A stretch of 64,000 bases of DNA from Trichoplusia ni (GCF_003590095.1 NC_039490.1:9193834-9257833), one strand, 5' to 3'. Positions 1-12,520 are shown, numbered from the stretch's first letter. The notes: generated by a model from the sequence alone, not told the origin. A program made the numbers and translations.

Positions 1-719
1 TCAATACACCTTTGCTAGGTACTACGGTACTAATATTATTATAATTAAACATAAGAAATACAAATGTGCAAAAATTGGCAACGCATCGAATTTATGACCA
101 TATCAAACCGCTGCTTAACCTCGACATTGATTTGCTATTTGCTAAAGCGGGAGCAAAATATATCCGTGATAGCTAGACATGAAAATCAAAATCTCAATGA
201 GATAGAACCTTGAGACAGACGCACAAACAGACAACGGATCCTTATCATGGTTCCGTGTTGAGGTACCCAACCATAAAAATTGGGAACGAATATTTTTCTA
301 AATAATAAAACTCGTGGAAACTTAAACGACACATTTATTTTTTGAAAAGTATTTAATTAAATATCATTTCAGATATTGTCATGAACTATTATCTTTTTGA
401 GCGAGTCACAGGAATAAACAAAATCCCTTGTGCCCACGCCGACGTTAAAAACGACGCAAGCGCAAGGGGCAATATAAAATTAACTTTTATAAAAGACTTT
501 ACCAAGTATTAATAGAAGAGAGAAAAATATTAATTAACACGATAGTAATGCTATTTATAAAAATGAGATAAGAACACAACAAACATAAAAAGGTAATGTA
601 AACAATTCTCAGGAAAAAAATAATTTAACCACTGCAATCGTTTAACTACTACAAAAGAAAGGGAGGATTTCTCTATTTTCATCGTAACACCAACACGATA
701 GTACTTACAATCAAATTTG

Positions 720-905
720 GACTGCACGGATAGCCGAGTGGTTGAGGTCACCACGCTAAACCCACTGAGCACGACGTGTCGCGGGCTTGATCCCAGCTTA
801 GGATAAAGATATTTGAGTCATCCACAAGTGCAAGTGCACTTTTTGCAAGGGACTTAAATGTTTGTGAAACCCCGGACACACAAGGATTAAATTCCTTAAT
901 ACAGG
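720..905 (+). repeat. tRNA-like SINE, family C (Ser/Leu-like head)
   Basis: The head reads GGATAGCCGAGTGGTTGAGG, which matches a pol III A box of the class II (Ser/Leu) tRNA type. A degenerate B box follows in GCGGGCTTGATCCC. The tail has the family signature 'tttgtgaaa...cgacacaaggattaaattcctta'. More than ten whole or partial copies occur in the window, in both orientations. Confidence 0.75.
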
Positions 906-1393
906 TCATTTAGTTAAAGAAAACACTAGTTTTGCTGACCAAGGCTAGATAAATAAAGTGATCCTATTATTTATTTACAAACACATCCTTAGATTTGTCT
1001 CCAATCCTGCTATTTACAATGACCGATTGGAAATTGGATTAAATTGTCATTATTACTATTCTCTTAAGCATTTTGCCAAAACAATAATTGGAAGTTAACT
1101 GTATTGATCTTGGGTGTAATGTTCCGTACTGAATTGCCAATTATTTTGCAGGAAAAAATACAAACAAAAACATTTTAAGCTAATTTTCATTCATTCCTCG
1201 GCCATTGTAAATAGCAGAATTGGGGCCCTGGTTGTCAGAATAGTACTTGACAAAAGACTAAGTACACGCATTCCAAGTTAATTAAATTTATAATGATGGC
1301 AGCGAGGACAGCAGCCTACTCCCTTCACTGCACATGCCATAACTGTTTAAGTATTTATACCATCTTTGTTTACCGCTGACCATACATATAACA

Positions 1394-1672
1394 CTAGCTG
1401 TTGCCCGCGACTTCGTCCGCATGGTTAGATTATATAAGTTGGGAATTTTTGAACGGAAACCCTCGAAGATGAATAACTTTCCCTGTTTTTTCCACCCTTT
1501 CCATTGTTTCTTCGCTCCTATTAGTCGCAGCGTGATGGTATGTAGCTTAAAACCTTCCTCGACGAATGGTCTATTCAACACAAAAATATTTTTTTAATTT
1601 GAACCAGTAGTTCCTGAGATTAGCGCGTTCAAACAAACAAACAAACTCTCCAGCTTTATATATTAGTATAGA
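1394..1672 (-). mobile_element. Helitron-like non-autonomous element
   Basis: Read on the minus strand the element starts TCTATACTAATATATAAAGC and ends ...GCGGGCAACAGCTAG. It lies between A and T. TC...CTAG termini, no target duplication and a GC-rich stem (GCGgGAC/GTCGCG) just before the end are Helitron traits. At least a dozen related copies are in the window. It has no coding capacity. Confidence 0.65.
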
Positions 1673-1674
1673 TT

Positions 1675-2029
1675 ATGCATGCGTGGCTAAGCTATAACTG
1701 CATAAGTGGATCGATCACAGGTTAAGTCTAAGCAGTCGGTCCGTAGATGGGTGACCATCTTTATCATAAAGAGTTCCTCAGTGTTTCGGAAGGCACGTTA
1801 AATTGTGGGTCCCGGCTGTTAATCATACATCTTTGACAGTCGTTACAGATAGGTAGAAGCTTGAGTCTTACAACCAGTCTAACCAAGGGGTATCGTGTTG
1901 CTCAGGTAACAAGGTTGAGGAGGTCAGATAGGCAGTCGCTCCTTGTAAAACACTGGTAGTTAGCTGAATCCGGTTAGACTGGAAGCCGACCCCAACATAG
2001 TTGGGAAAAGGCTAGGCCGAGGATGAGGT
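1675..2029 (+). repeat. 5S rRNA-like SINE (SINE3-type), family D
   Basis: The head contains GATCACAGGTTAAG and then GTAGATGGGTGACCA. These match, in order and spacing, the internal promoter (A box to C box) of 5S rRNA. The body runs through 'gggtcccggctgtta' and 'gacagtcgttacag' to the tail 'ccccaacatagttgggaaaa'. At least seven more copies occur in the window. Confidence 0.65.
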
Positions 2030-2238
2030 ATTATGGAACCATTTATAATCTACCATACGAATCTAATCTACATACCTTTTTATACCCGGGCAAATCCTCA
2101 TGGACTTTTTCCACCCTGGGGAAGGTGGAGAGGTGTGCCGGACTCCTACCGGATAAAACCAAAGGAGTGCTTCACCCTTCCCTTGTGCCTGATGCATGAC
2201 ACGGGAACGCGATGCAAACTTTTCTGTTCTTTAAAAAA

Positions 2239-2402
2239 ACGACACCCGCATTGAGGAATTTAATTCTTGTGTTGCGAGGGGTTTCACAAACAAACAATCC
2301 ACATTCCACCCAGACTCAGAACAAGCATTCGTGGATCACGCAAACGCTTGTCCTACGCGGGGATCGAACCCGTGACACGTCGCGCACAGTGGGTTTGGCG
2401 GG
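2239..2402 (-). repeat. tRNA-like SINE, family C
   Basis: Inverted copy with a clear B box (GGTTCGATCCCC on the minus strand) and the 'cacaagaattaaattcctcaa' tail. A short open frame through it is fortuitous. Confidence 0.65.
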
Positions 2403-3209
2403 AATAAATACTAGGATTCGTATTTATCCCCTTGAGGTGCGTTCTGTTCATCTGTCCTCAAGACTATTTGTATTAGATAAACAATATGACCTTTGACCTT
2501 CAAAGAGAACACAGTGTCATTTATTTAACATGATCAAATAACGTATTTTTAGGGATCCGTAGGCAAAAGGTAAAACGGGAGCATATTACTAAAACAACTT
2601 CTGATAATATTTGCGGTTGTGTGTAAGTCTGTCACCTAGTAGTATTGCATAAACATCTATAGTTAGACGGTTCAAATTTTCACAAATAATGCATCACTAT
2701 AACAACATAATATGCTAAAACCAAAAATTCAGGTAAAGCAACCATTGACACGGTCATAAATTTGATGGGTGACCATTAATTTTTCAACATTCATTTTGTT
2801 ACATCTTAGAGAACTCTCAATATCGCAAGTCTGACTCGCACACTTACATGTCTTAATAGATAATTGTACGGAGCTTCTCTCGTTAATCCGACTCGCACTT
2901 GGCTTGTTTTTTTTTGTTAAACGGATGCCTTATCTCTTGTTATCACTTATTAAATGAGTGTTAAAACATTACAGCGTTGGCTGGCTTTCACTTCAGCCGC
3001 CATGCGTCAGTGAGTTTGAAAAATACTTAGGTATTGGTTAAGGATATTCAATTTATTTTTAAAAGGTGATTGTTTTACTTTCATTTTAAGTTAATAACAG
3101 TGTAATTATTTATATTTGAAGTGTCTGTCAGTCTGTGTTCGTGTTTTTTTGTGATGATTGATTTGAGTTAAATGAAGGTAATAATAGCCAAGTGATATCT
3201 GCAATCCTT

Positions 3210-3450
3210 CATCATAATTCTAGCCTTTTCCCAACTATGTTGGGGTCGGCTTCCAGTCTAACCGGATTCATCTAAGTACCAGTGTTTTACTAGGAGCGAC
3301 TGCTTATCTGATCTCCTCAACCCAGTTACCTGGGCAACACGATACCCCTTGGTTAGACTGGTTGTCAGGCTTTCAAGCTTCTGACTACCTGTAACGACTG
3401 TCAGAGATGTGTAAATAACAGCTGGGACCCACAGTTATGCCTTTCAATCA
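3210..3450 (-). repeat. 5S-like SINE, family D, 5'-truncated
   Basis: Inverted copy that keeps the 3' body, with 'cccaactatgttggggtcgg' near its left end. It lacks the 5S-like head. Confidence 0.65.
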
Positions 3451-3947
3451 TAGATCTTTTGACGTTAAAGATTAACAACTATTGAATCAATGACTAGTCA
3501 AAGGCAGGTCACTAGTCAAAAAGGAATGTCATTCTCATACATTTGAAGTTTTATATTCACCTTCAGCTCATTCAAAAAGTACTTTTATTCTATGCCCAGG
3601 CTAAGTTATCCTTTTTATAGATTTAAAAAATACTTGAAGTGCGATTTTCGTAAATTTAATTAAGTGCAGGATCTATAAAACTAAAGAAATATAGTAAAAT
3701 CGCTTTTTAATCGGTCCAACGTAGCCACAGAGCCACAGAGTGAAAACACATCCCATAAACCTTTTATTTATTGAAACGTCAGCAAGAATGTCAGTGCCGG
3801 CTGTCAAACGCACAAACCGTAAATAATGTTTAAAAAGTTTTACAAGAATGGTGTTCGACAAATATTTAGTAGAATATTGGTGTTATGTGTTAGTGTTTAT
3901 AAACTTTTTGTTACCTATATCACTATGATATATATTAAGTCTATGTG

Positions 3948-4090
3948 TATCCCACTGTTAGGCATCCCACTATAGGTCTGTTTCAGTTTACGGAAGGTTT
4001 GAGCATTGATAACCACACTCACTACCGGCGATTAAAGGGTCTAACATTTAGAATCCAGGTTTCCTCACTATGTTTTCCTTCACAACACTG
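3948..4090 (+). repeat. Degenerate retroelement-like repeat
   Basis: Shares with 12366-12520 and 45950-46105 the signature 'gaaggtttgagcattgat', 'gcgattacagattccaat' and 'caggtttcctcacgatgttttccttcac'. This resembles the 3' part of an old lepidopteran non-LTR element. Family assignment is inferred. Confidence 0.5.
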
Positions 4091-4269
4091 AGGTGCCTTA
4101 GAATAATTATCAGAGGAGATATTACTTTGGAAAAAGTCACATTTTTTTGACTGCATTAGGATGGAACCTGTGACTCGTGCATACAAAACAAAAAGTTGCC
4201 ACGACTGTAATAGCCCATCATGAGAAATCTTCTTGGTGTTTAAAGAAAACGAGACCGTTTTTAAGAGGA

Positions 4270-4479
4270 ATGCACGGCTAGGCAAGTGTTTGAGGTCATT
4301 ACGCCAATCCTACTGTAACCGACGTGTCGCGACTTCGATCCCCGAGTAGGACAAGAGTTTGTGTGACCCACGAATGCTTGTCCTGAGTCTGGGTGTCTTT
4401 GTGCATGTTAATTGTATGTTTGTGAAAGCCCCCGCGACACAAGGATTAAATTCCTAAGTGCGGGGGTCGTTTTTTTTCA
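4270..4479 (+). repeat. tRNA-like SINE, family C
   Basis: Diverged head ('ggctaggcaagtgtttgagg') with a well-preserved tail ending 'acacaaggattaaattcct' followed by a GGGGG/T-run 3' end. Confidence 0.65.
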
Positions 4480-4689
4480 AAAATCAAAAGAACGTAAGGA
4501 ATAGCTCAAAAAATGATTGGAGTAGGATACTAAAAATACAGCGCATACAAGACGGTACTTCTTACTTCTACCCTCAATATTTGTATCAACAACTTCAGTA
4601 CAATTAATAAAAACAATTAAAAGCACCAGCGATCCCGCGGCTCCGACTAAAGCGATTACCGAACCGGTGTTAGTGGTGTTACTATATTT

Positions 4690-4751
4690 AGATTTTTATT
4701 ATCGATGCAAGTCTAACATCCCCACGTTCGTTGCGTCGAGTTCCTCGCGTT
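4690..4751 (+). promoter_or_regulatory. Candidate non-coding first exon of the aldo-keto reductase
   Basis: A CpG-rich stretch in AT-rich surroundings ends in CGCGTT|GTAAGT, a strong splice donor at 4752. The coding exon at 5470 begins directly after an acceptor (TTTTCAG|ATG), so an upstream 5' UTR exon must exist. This is the best nearby candidate. The start of transcription is not determined. Confidence 0.35.
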
Positions 4752-5149
4752 GTAAGTGATTTTATTTATACCTTCCCCCTTTTATAAACGTAAACGAAAT
4801 ACGACAGGACACTTTAGCTTTATCGGATTGTGTAGTGAAATAGACGACGCGTTATAAAAGGAGATTTTGATGTAGATGTAAATATGTATTTTGCACCTTT
4901 GATCTCCTACCGCATGTGGAATATCATGTCCTTTTAAAAGTTTCCTCTTAGTGAAAAAGGGCAGAATCCTGTCTGTATATCCGTCAGGACTGGAACCCAT
5001 GAACTGTCCGTTTGTTCATAAGTGCTCACAATTTTTTTACCATCCAACCGATTTCTTTATCTTCGACCTATTTGTACGGAATATTAATTGTCACGAAACT
5101 GAGTTTTGAGCGCGGCGCAGAAAGTGACAAGTACAGTCAGACTGTTTGG

Positions 5150-5420
5150 TTCAAGGTTACTCTGACAGGGTAGATCAGGATACCGGATTTTATCAGTCCA
5201 GAATCTAGTAGAACGTTATCTCTATACCCACCGACCTACAATACTGGCCGGTGGAAGCCCGCGGTCGGTGTATGAAGGATTGCAACGCATTGCCATAAAA
5301 CGACACAAAGACGCGGATGACGTAGCACTGCGGTTCAGGTTTAGTCAGTAAGAGTCTGACACTACCCACTTCCTCCCGCGAGGGAGTGGGTGTCCAGGAG
5401 GATGCCCCCTCCTTTCTTGA
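5150..5420. repeat. GC-rich retroelement remnant upstream of the reductase
   Basis: The phrase 'agtaagagtctgacactaccc' and the GC-rich block ending 'gggtgtccaggaggatgcccc' resemble decayed 3' regions of lepidopteran LINEs. A related phrase ('agtcaataggagtctaacattcc') occurs at 40158-40183. No open frame is preserved. If 4690-4751 is the first exon, this remnant lies in the 5' UTR intron. Confidence 0.4.
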
Positions 5421-5469
5421 TGACTACTAATGTCAGTGTGTATTTTTAGTTCATTATTTTTGTTTTCAG

Positions 5470-8400
5470 ATGAGTTCGTTTGTGGACGTACCAAAAATAA
5501 AGATGTTGGATGGAAGGGAGATGCCAGGGATCGGACTCGGCACTTATCTCGGATTTGATCAGGTACTACTGAGACAAACATTGCGTCAATTTGTTGAATT
5601 GATAAAAAAATGTCGTTAGTTTTAAATTAACAATTCCGCTATAGACAAATTAAACAAGTATATTCTATGCGTATTTTTCTTTTTATCTCGTAAATAGAAA
5701 ATGAGTCACTAGCCGTTTACACTACATTTCAGTACGATTTTTACTGGCAAGTGATGTTACTAGCCCCCGATACCATTCATTTTATCATTTTAAGTACTTT
5801 TAATCTTCCTATTCTTTTAAAAATAGTATTCAATATTTTTGGGAAACCTATCTGCCGGAGTTTTTTACTCAAATAATTAACGTTTGAACTTATTTTTTTT
5901 CAGTCTGGCGTAATAAAATCCAAAGACAAACAACTTCGTGATGTTGTACTCAAAGCCATTGACATCGGATACAGGCATTTTGATACTGCCTCTATTTACG
6001 ATACAGAGGCCGAAATCGGAGAGGCCATACGGACGAAGATAAGTGAAGGAGTTGTTAAAAGAGAAGATGTATTTATTACGACAAAGGTATGGTACTATAA
6101 ATTTCTGCAATACTATTAACTTTCTAAAAATACTTAGCAACACAACAGCGTATACTTTGCGATTTATGTAGATGTAAAACAAAATTTGAACCAAGGTGAA
6201 ATTTGAAAAAATTTGCACCAAAGCTTTTTTTTTAAAACATCATCCTCCATCAGTTCTTCTCCATAGGAATGACATATTGGAAACGCGCAACAACTTACTA
6301 TAACGCTATAAAAGTGCCTGGAAAACGGCCTATTTGAAACAAAAACTTCCCGATTTTTTGGAAAAACTATCTGATTTCTTCTGCTGTTCTGTTCTAGCTT
6401 TGGAACACGCAGCATAAAAGAGAAGAGGTGACGACAGCGATAAAAGAAGTCTTGAACAAGACTGGACTTGACTATGTTGACCTGTTCCTAATACACTGGC
6501 CCATTGGACTCAATGTGAGTACCTACCTTATATCTTGGGTCCTGTAGCTGCTTTCGACTGGCCTGTTGGTCTAGTGGTTAGTGACCCTGACTGCTATACC
6601 TGAGGTCGTGGTTTCGATTCCCACCCAGGATAAGAGTTTGTGTCATGAGCATGATAATTTTTTCTGCGTGTGTGTAATTTTTCTGTTATATGTATATATT
6701 TAGAAATATATTTGTTTGTTTATCAGTTGTCTAGTACTCATACAAGCTTTGCTTGGTTTGACGCTAGATCCACGTTTGCGTGAATCCGTGTTTGAATCAT
6801 TGTAAAATCCCCCGCGACACAAAGATTAAATTTCGTAAAGCGATGTTTTTTTTTTCATAAAATTAAATTTAATGAAGAAAATCGATATTATGGTTTTAAT
6901 TTGAAAATGCGAAAAAGGTTTCAATCCTGTTTCGAATTCGATTTGAGCGAATTATCTCTGACGCGTTTAGCAAATACCGATTATGTTGTGTTCACGATAA
7001 GGTGCAAAATATCTCTAGCAATACATATTGTGTACAATTTCAGGCCGACTACAGTTACTCAGATGTGGACTACATGGAGACGTGGCGCGGGATGGAGGAC
7101 GTGCAGCGTCTCGGCCTGGCGAAGTCCATCGGACTCTCGAACTTCAACAGGGAGCAGCTGCAGAGGGTCCTCAATGAGGGTTCTGTCAAACCTGTCGCGC
7201 TTCAGATTGAGGTATATTATTATCGCGAAGATTTTAGCTTTCATAGTTATAATCCCTTTCTACTTTTTACCCCTCGAGAATTATTTATTGGTCCTTTTTA
7301 GACTTTTGTTGCCTTGATCACGAATATATACAAGGGTTACTTTCATGACTGTCAAAAATGTTTCGTCTAAACGTTAAAGTCACTGTATACGATTTGCCGC
7401 GGATTCAATCTGCAAGGAAAAGTATTTGTGTGATCAGCAAATGTTTGTTCTGAGTGTTTTCTTGTCTGCAATTTGAATGTTTGTGAAATACCACGCGAAA
7501 TAATGATTGAATTCCTTGCTGCCTGATAAATGCAAAAAAAAAGAATAATTAAGTAGTAAAGTATGTAATCATCAACCAACAAGTGTAAATACTATAGTGA
7601 CTTTGTACCTTGACAATTGCATTAGTCCTCGAAACTTCAATCTTCCAGGTCCATCCACAAATCATTCAGAAAGATCTCATATCCTTCGCCAAATCCGAAG
7701 GCATCGTAGTCCTGGGCTACAGTCCGTTCGGGTCGCTGGTGATGCGGTACGGCATACGGTTCCCGGGGCCCAGGATGGACGACCCGGTACTGGTGACCAT
7801 CGCGCAGAAGTACGGCAAGACGCCAGCGCAGGTCGTGTTGAGATGGGTGGTGAGTATTTCTTCAGTCTCGTGTTCATAATATCAGATCTCTTTTGAATTG
7901 GGCTATTGTCTTTATCTGCGGTCTGGGCAAGAATATGGTAGGCGGATGGTGAGTGATGGGTAGCTCACCGCCCGACTAGGATTAGGTCCGTTACAAGAGA
8001 GTACAAAGAGATGTCACCAAGTTCAGGGGCCTTAAGGGCTAAAGCCGCGAGCATAGTTGAATTTTAGGCGGTAAATGTCCGATATTCTTCGTTTCAACCC
8101 AAAGATTGATTGGCGTCTTTTTAAGCTAGCTGGAGTCCATTCCCTAACTGGCTACCCTGAGAAGAAACCTAAAAACAAACTTTTCAACTCCAGACAATGT
8201 TGTTTTTTCATTTTAAGGAAACGAATGCGGTGTACTTCCTTCACTGGCCTTTGGAAGAAAGAGCCAGATCAATCTGAGCAAGCCTGTACCATCAAACGGG
8301 CCGTATACCCCAATAGCTCATCCTTTTTTTTAAGGGAACTGCACAACCCACAACGATAAATCCAGACCCAGTGGACTATGAAGATTACAGATCAAAGTTA

Positions 8401-8679
8401 CGTCACAGCGAAATTGAATATAATTTGCATATTTTTTAACTATATTTGTACTCTTTCCAGGTCGACAGAAACGTAGTCCCACTCCCGAAAACGGTGAACC
8501 CCAAGAGACTTGTCGAGAATATCAACATTTTTGACTTCAAACTGACACCTGAAGAAATTGAGAAAATTAACCAATTCAACTCGAACACGCGATATACGCT
8601 GCCTTCATTTTGGCAAACACATCCTTATTACCCATTTGAGAAGGTACCTAACCCTATATCTGATCCTTTTAGGGGTTGA
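5470..8679 (+). CDS. Aldo-keto reductase (AKR2E-like), six exons, complete
   Basis: Coding exons are 5470-5562, 5904-6086, 6398-6514, 7044-7211, 7649-7849 and 8461-8679. All junctions are GT-AG and phase 0, giving 326 aa, the usual size for the family. The protein is a cytosolic NADPH-dependent (beta/alpha)8-barrel carbonyl reductase. The catalytic tetrad is D58 (HFDTA), Y63 (SIYDT), K92 (FITTK) and H125 (LIHWP), with exactly the spacing of classical AKRs. Cofactor residues are visible in GLSNF, ALQIE, GYSPFG and the C-terminal VPLPKTVNPKRLVEN segment. The ATG follows directly after a splice acceptor, so the 5' UTR is interrupted by an intron. Lepidopteran AKR2E members include 3-dehydroecdysone 3-beta-reductase, which is a plausible but unproven role here. 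Intron 3 holds a family B SINE and intron 5 a GC-rich retroelement fragment. Confidence 0.92.
6561..6845 (+). repeat. tRNA-like SINE, family B, in reductase intron 3
   Basis: The head GTTGGTCTAGTGGTTAGTGA is an A box of tRNA-Glu type. A B box (GGTTTCGATTCCC) follows, then the family tail 'agaaatata...tatcagttgtctagtactcat'. The last 60 bases are a fragment of the family C tail. Confidence 0.7.
7395..7530 (+). repeat. Degenerate family C SINE in reductase intron 4
   Basis: Recognisable by 'tttgtgtgatcagcaaatgtttgttctgagtg' and 'tgattgaattccttgc' relative to intact copies. The head has decayed. Confidence 0.45.
7915..8060 (+). repeat. GC-rich retroelement fragment in reductase intron 5
   Basis: 'gtgagtgatgggtagctcaccgcccga' and 'agagatgtcaccaagttc' match the block at 39978-40070, including its order. 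This is probably the 3' end of a non-LTR element; the superfamily is not determined. Confidence 0.5.
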
Positions 8680-9148
8680 AGAGTGAGCGTTTAAGACTGA
8701 ACTAAAGTTATTTGACAAAATTAGCCTTTAAGTCCGTCAGACAGATTTCCGAAAATTAATGGATACGTATTTTTCATTTAATCTCATAAATTAAAAATGA
8801 AGGGGATAGAGTGGTTTAAAATCTCGTGTGACGTCACTTACCAGTACGCTTTTTACTAGCATGTGATGTTACTAGCTCCCACTACCAAACATTTTATTAT
8901 CCTGAAAAAAAAAATGAAATTGTCTGACGGAATACTTAGATTTTTTCAGTCTATCTATACCTACTCTATTCAAAAGGGGTGAATCTGACTCGTGTGTTGA
9001 ATACATTCAAATTTTGTTATGGTTTGCTACGTTTTTGTAAGTGCGTTTGTTTTTAGTCATTTTTTTTGTAATTTTATTGACGATTGAGAATCTTTTTAAT
9101 AATATTTGATTAATTGCTATTTATTTTTATTTGGTTTGATATTTGATT

Positions 9149-9154
9149 AATAAA
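9149..9154 (+). terminator. Poly(A) signal of the aldo-keto reductase
   Basis: AATAAA about 470 bases after the stop codon. It is the first canonical hexamer downstream on the coding strand. Confidence 0.55.
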
Positions 9155-10120
9155 ATCTCATTGTGACGTGTTTTCCCTGTCTAAATTATATATTTGTATT
9201 AAATTAATGGTTTCATGAGCTATAGGATTAATTTCTACTCGTAGATCAACAGACTGGTAAAATTGTCGCTTTCTAGAGCGATGCAGGTTTTTCTTTTAAA
9301 CCCCTTCTGTCTGTATGTCTGTGGTATCATAGCTCCCGAATGGATTGAGCGATTTTTTTTTGGTTTGTTTTCTATTAAATTTATGACATAATATAATATA
9401 AAATATAAATTACATGTTGGATAAATATAAAATCTGTATAATAATATAATTGCTGTGAATAAAGATAAACAATCTTGATATATCTTTTTATACAAACAAA
9501 TATTAAATAATTAAACGACTGATATTTCAGTGTTAGGTATATTTGTTTTGGTTATCTTCATTTTTATTTTACATTGGTTTTTAGTCGCATTTTATTTTTA
9601 AACTGTTTTTTTTATACTCACTCAAGATTGTCTACCTTTTTTTAATTACTGAAACAAATTATGCTGTAAAAGTGGTGTATCTTTTCTCCAAGCTTAATAT
9701 TACGACATACGAAGAAATTGACAACATTATTTAACCCTAGTCATGTCATTATTATCTTATTATGATGATAAATAATTTGAGAACGTATTTTAAATATATG
9801 GTATAATAATTGACGAAATATAACTTACTTAAAAAAAAATTTTGACATTTTATGACTGTCACTTTAAAATATAAAGTGTTAAAATTTTACGCCTCATTCG
9901 ACACGGCGGAAATTGCTGGAAATATGTCAAAAATGATTTCGGTCACGACTTTTAGATGGCTTTGTTTAATCTTGCACATCTAATATCTATGACGAATCAT
10001 TTGTAAAATCTTTGATTAGTCATTAAGACAGGGAGAAGTAATGATAATTATTGTAATTACTATATTTTAATCATATTTGTAGTCAGTAAGCTAATAAATT
10101 TGTTTGATACTTTATGTTAT

Positions 10121-10163
10121 ACAGGGTGATAAGTTTTGTTTTAGTTTTTCACCCTGTATAATA
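10121..10163. repeat. Minimal TIR palindrome (TATACAGGGTGA)
   Basis: TATACAGGGTGA and its exact reverse complement TCACCCTGTATA flank a T-rich spacer of under 25 bases. It looks like a deletion remnant of a TIR transposon. Confidence 0.5.
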
Positions 10164-12158
10164 TAACCTGTATTAAACGTGGAACTGATTTTCTATTATA
10201 AGTAAAAGACATTAATAAATATTATAATCGTACACTTAGTTATTTTATTTTTAATGTTTTTTATATGGAATAACGACTTAAATCTATTTGTCAAGGGGGA
10301 TTTCACAAATATTCAATTCGTTTTCGACAAATATTCAATACTAGCTGTCCCGGCGAACTACTTACCGCCTAACAGTTGATATTATTATTGATATTCAATT
10401 TTTCTATATTTTATAACCGTTTCAACCTTCCCTGGAGTACTATATAGTCCTCCTCATCGTTTTCCATAACGGCAACCCTTGACAATTCACTTCCTAGCGT
10501 GAGCCCTGATGTGACTGGCTAGACCGAGTTTGGATCTAAACACTCGGTCGCAGGCGCTGCACTAAAGTTGACCCGCAGAATTGAGAGTACAGGTGTACGA
10601 CGGCTTAGGTCCTCTTTTTGGGCTTGGCGCTTTTCGTCTAGCTTCTAGAGCCATGACAAATAAACATGATTGATTGTCTATTTCTATGTAAGTCATAATA
10701 TTTAAAAATAAAACTTCAATATAAATGTATATATCATTTTATTACACACACTCACACATCTACCCCTACACATACATAACGTTTACACTATATATGTAAC
10801 TATACATGTACAAACAAATTATTGTGCTTTATTTAACTAATGGCACTTACTCCTTCAAGTACCAAAACGCAACTTAAGTTATAATTAAGTAGCATTTATA
10901 CAAACGCGAATCCAATTGGTTCAGTGTTTAGAAATGTCTTTATTTTTTCAAAGTGACGTGAATTTGACCTATCAGTGCAATATTTTGATAGTTTTCAACC
11001 CCGATGAAAAATGAAGGGTGATGCGAATTTGAAGGATCTGTCTGTCTCTCTGTCTGTGATATCTTAGCTCCCTGAGCTATTTTAATTTTTTGTTGTTGCG
11101 AGTATTCTTTAGAGTTAAATAAATATCGATTGAGCCGTTTAAAAGTTGCGGGGACTGGGTGAAGGTGGGAAAGGATAACCGAATGTCTGCAAATGTACTC
11201 AAGTGGGGACACAAATGAAAGCGCACTGAAATAGAATATTAATGCCTTAATTAAGAGAGTTCTTAGCTTAATTTGCTGAGAAAATTAGTGGTGGGTTATT
11301 GCCGGGGGATAAAAAATATCATTTTAAATCGACTTTTTATACAAAAAGAACGAAACTAATTTGAAATGCCTAACGAATTGAGTATTTATCTGTACTAAAA
11401 AATAAAAAAAGACAGTTTTTGTTAATCGGCACAAGCTAATCTTCGGTATGGCTTGACTGATTTAAGTGGGAATTTAACTCATTATTAAGTAGGCGAAGAT
11501 GACTATATCATTTGAAATCAATAGAAAATTCGTCCCATCCTTCCTTCACTTAAAAGGGGTTTTAACTGACTCAGGTTGTAGACTACCGTCACTTTTAAGT
11601 AACGTTTACTTTGCACCTTAAAGTGGTTACAAGGTTACTACAATATTAAGTTGCGTTTGGGTACTTGTCTAACTGTGTCTTAATGCTAACTGTGGTTCAA
11701 TTTAACTTGATAGTTAACTCTGTTTTAGTTATTTTAACAATGCTGGTTTTAGTGCTAGGACGAAAAATATTTTCTATGCTAAACTATCAAGTTATTTTTA
11801 AACCACAGTTAAACATAAACCAAGAATTTATTATTAACAATAGAAAATAGGGAAATATCTTTATAAAATAAATTGTGCATGCAAGCAATGTTCAAATACA
11901 ATTGGTCAGAAATATAATTTGCTAGTATTTCTTTTCGATAAAAGAAAACTAAAATTCTATGGAATATTTATTAAATTTTAATGTCATGATCTGAAACTTA
12001 CTGTTTCAAAAAACATCGAAAATAAATGCAGAATTTTTTAGTTAACAAAAATAAGAAAAACGTTTTGATAACAGTTTTTTTTTGTAGTAAAATAACAATT
12101 TAATATTTTTAGAATAACTAAACATGGATAGTTTAATAGTAACTATCATGAGAATGAT

Positions 12159-12286
12159 TCATTATTAAATGATGCAACGGTTTACTCATGCATCAGCCCA
12201 TGATTAAGGACTCCGGTTGGGTCTGAAACTAGTCGGGCTACCCCGATACATACGCGTGAGTAAACCGTTGCATCATTTAATAATGA
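12159..12286. mobile_element. TIR element (MITE), family F
   Basis: Arms at 12159-12191 and 12254-12286 are near-perfect inverted repeats of about 33 bases, starting TCATTATTAAATGATGCAAC. They flank the core 'gattaaggactccggttggg...actagtcgggctaccccgat'. Other copies lie at 59888-60021 and, partially, at 23227-23309, 29040-29130, 44521-44550 and 46419-46560. Confidence 0.75.
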
Positions 12287-12365
12287 ACTTGGATAGATTA
12301 GGAACATAGATTAAGGCCTATCACCGCCTCTTAAAGCAGTTTTTTTTGCTTTATTCTATAACAAA

Positions 12366-12520
12366 CGCCTAGACGTCCCACTGCTGGGCACAGGCCTCTT
12401 CCCGTATAGGGAAGGTTTGAGCATTGATCACCACGCTAGCTCACTGCGGGCGATTACAGATTCCAATATTTTTAATCCAGGTTTCCTCACGATGTTTTCC
12501 TTCACCGTTTGTCAGAATAA
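12366..12520 (+). repeat. Retroelement-like repeat (same family as 3948-4090)
   Basis: The best-preserved of three copies, with 'cccactgctgggcacaggcc' at its 5' end. That phrase also appears in shorter fragments at 14925, 44766 and 47317. Confidence 0.55.

Larger units (their letters stand above)
1..4700. other. Gene-free left flank, repeat-rich
   Basis: No coding exon could be supported here. The open frames are short, lack splice support and mostly fall inside repeats. It contains tRNA-like SINE copies (720-905, 2239-2402, 4270-4479), two copies of the 5S-like SINE (1675-2029, 3210-3450), a Helitron-like copy (1394-1672) and an older retroelement fragment at 3948-4090. The rest is AT-rich spacer. 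Confidence 0.6.

Noticed and set aside
2033..2496. Two overlapping plus-strand frames of 73 and 94 codons
   Set aside because: They run through repeats, including a family C SINE, and show no domain or splice support.
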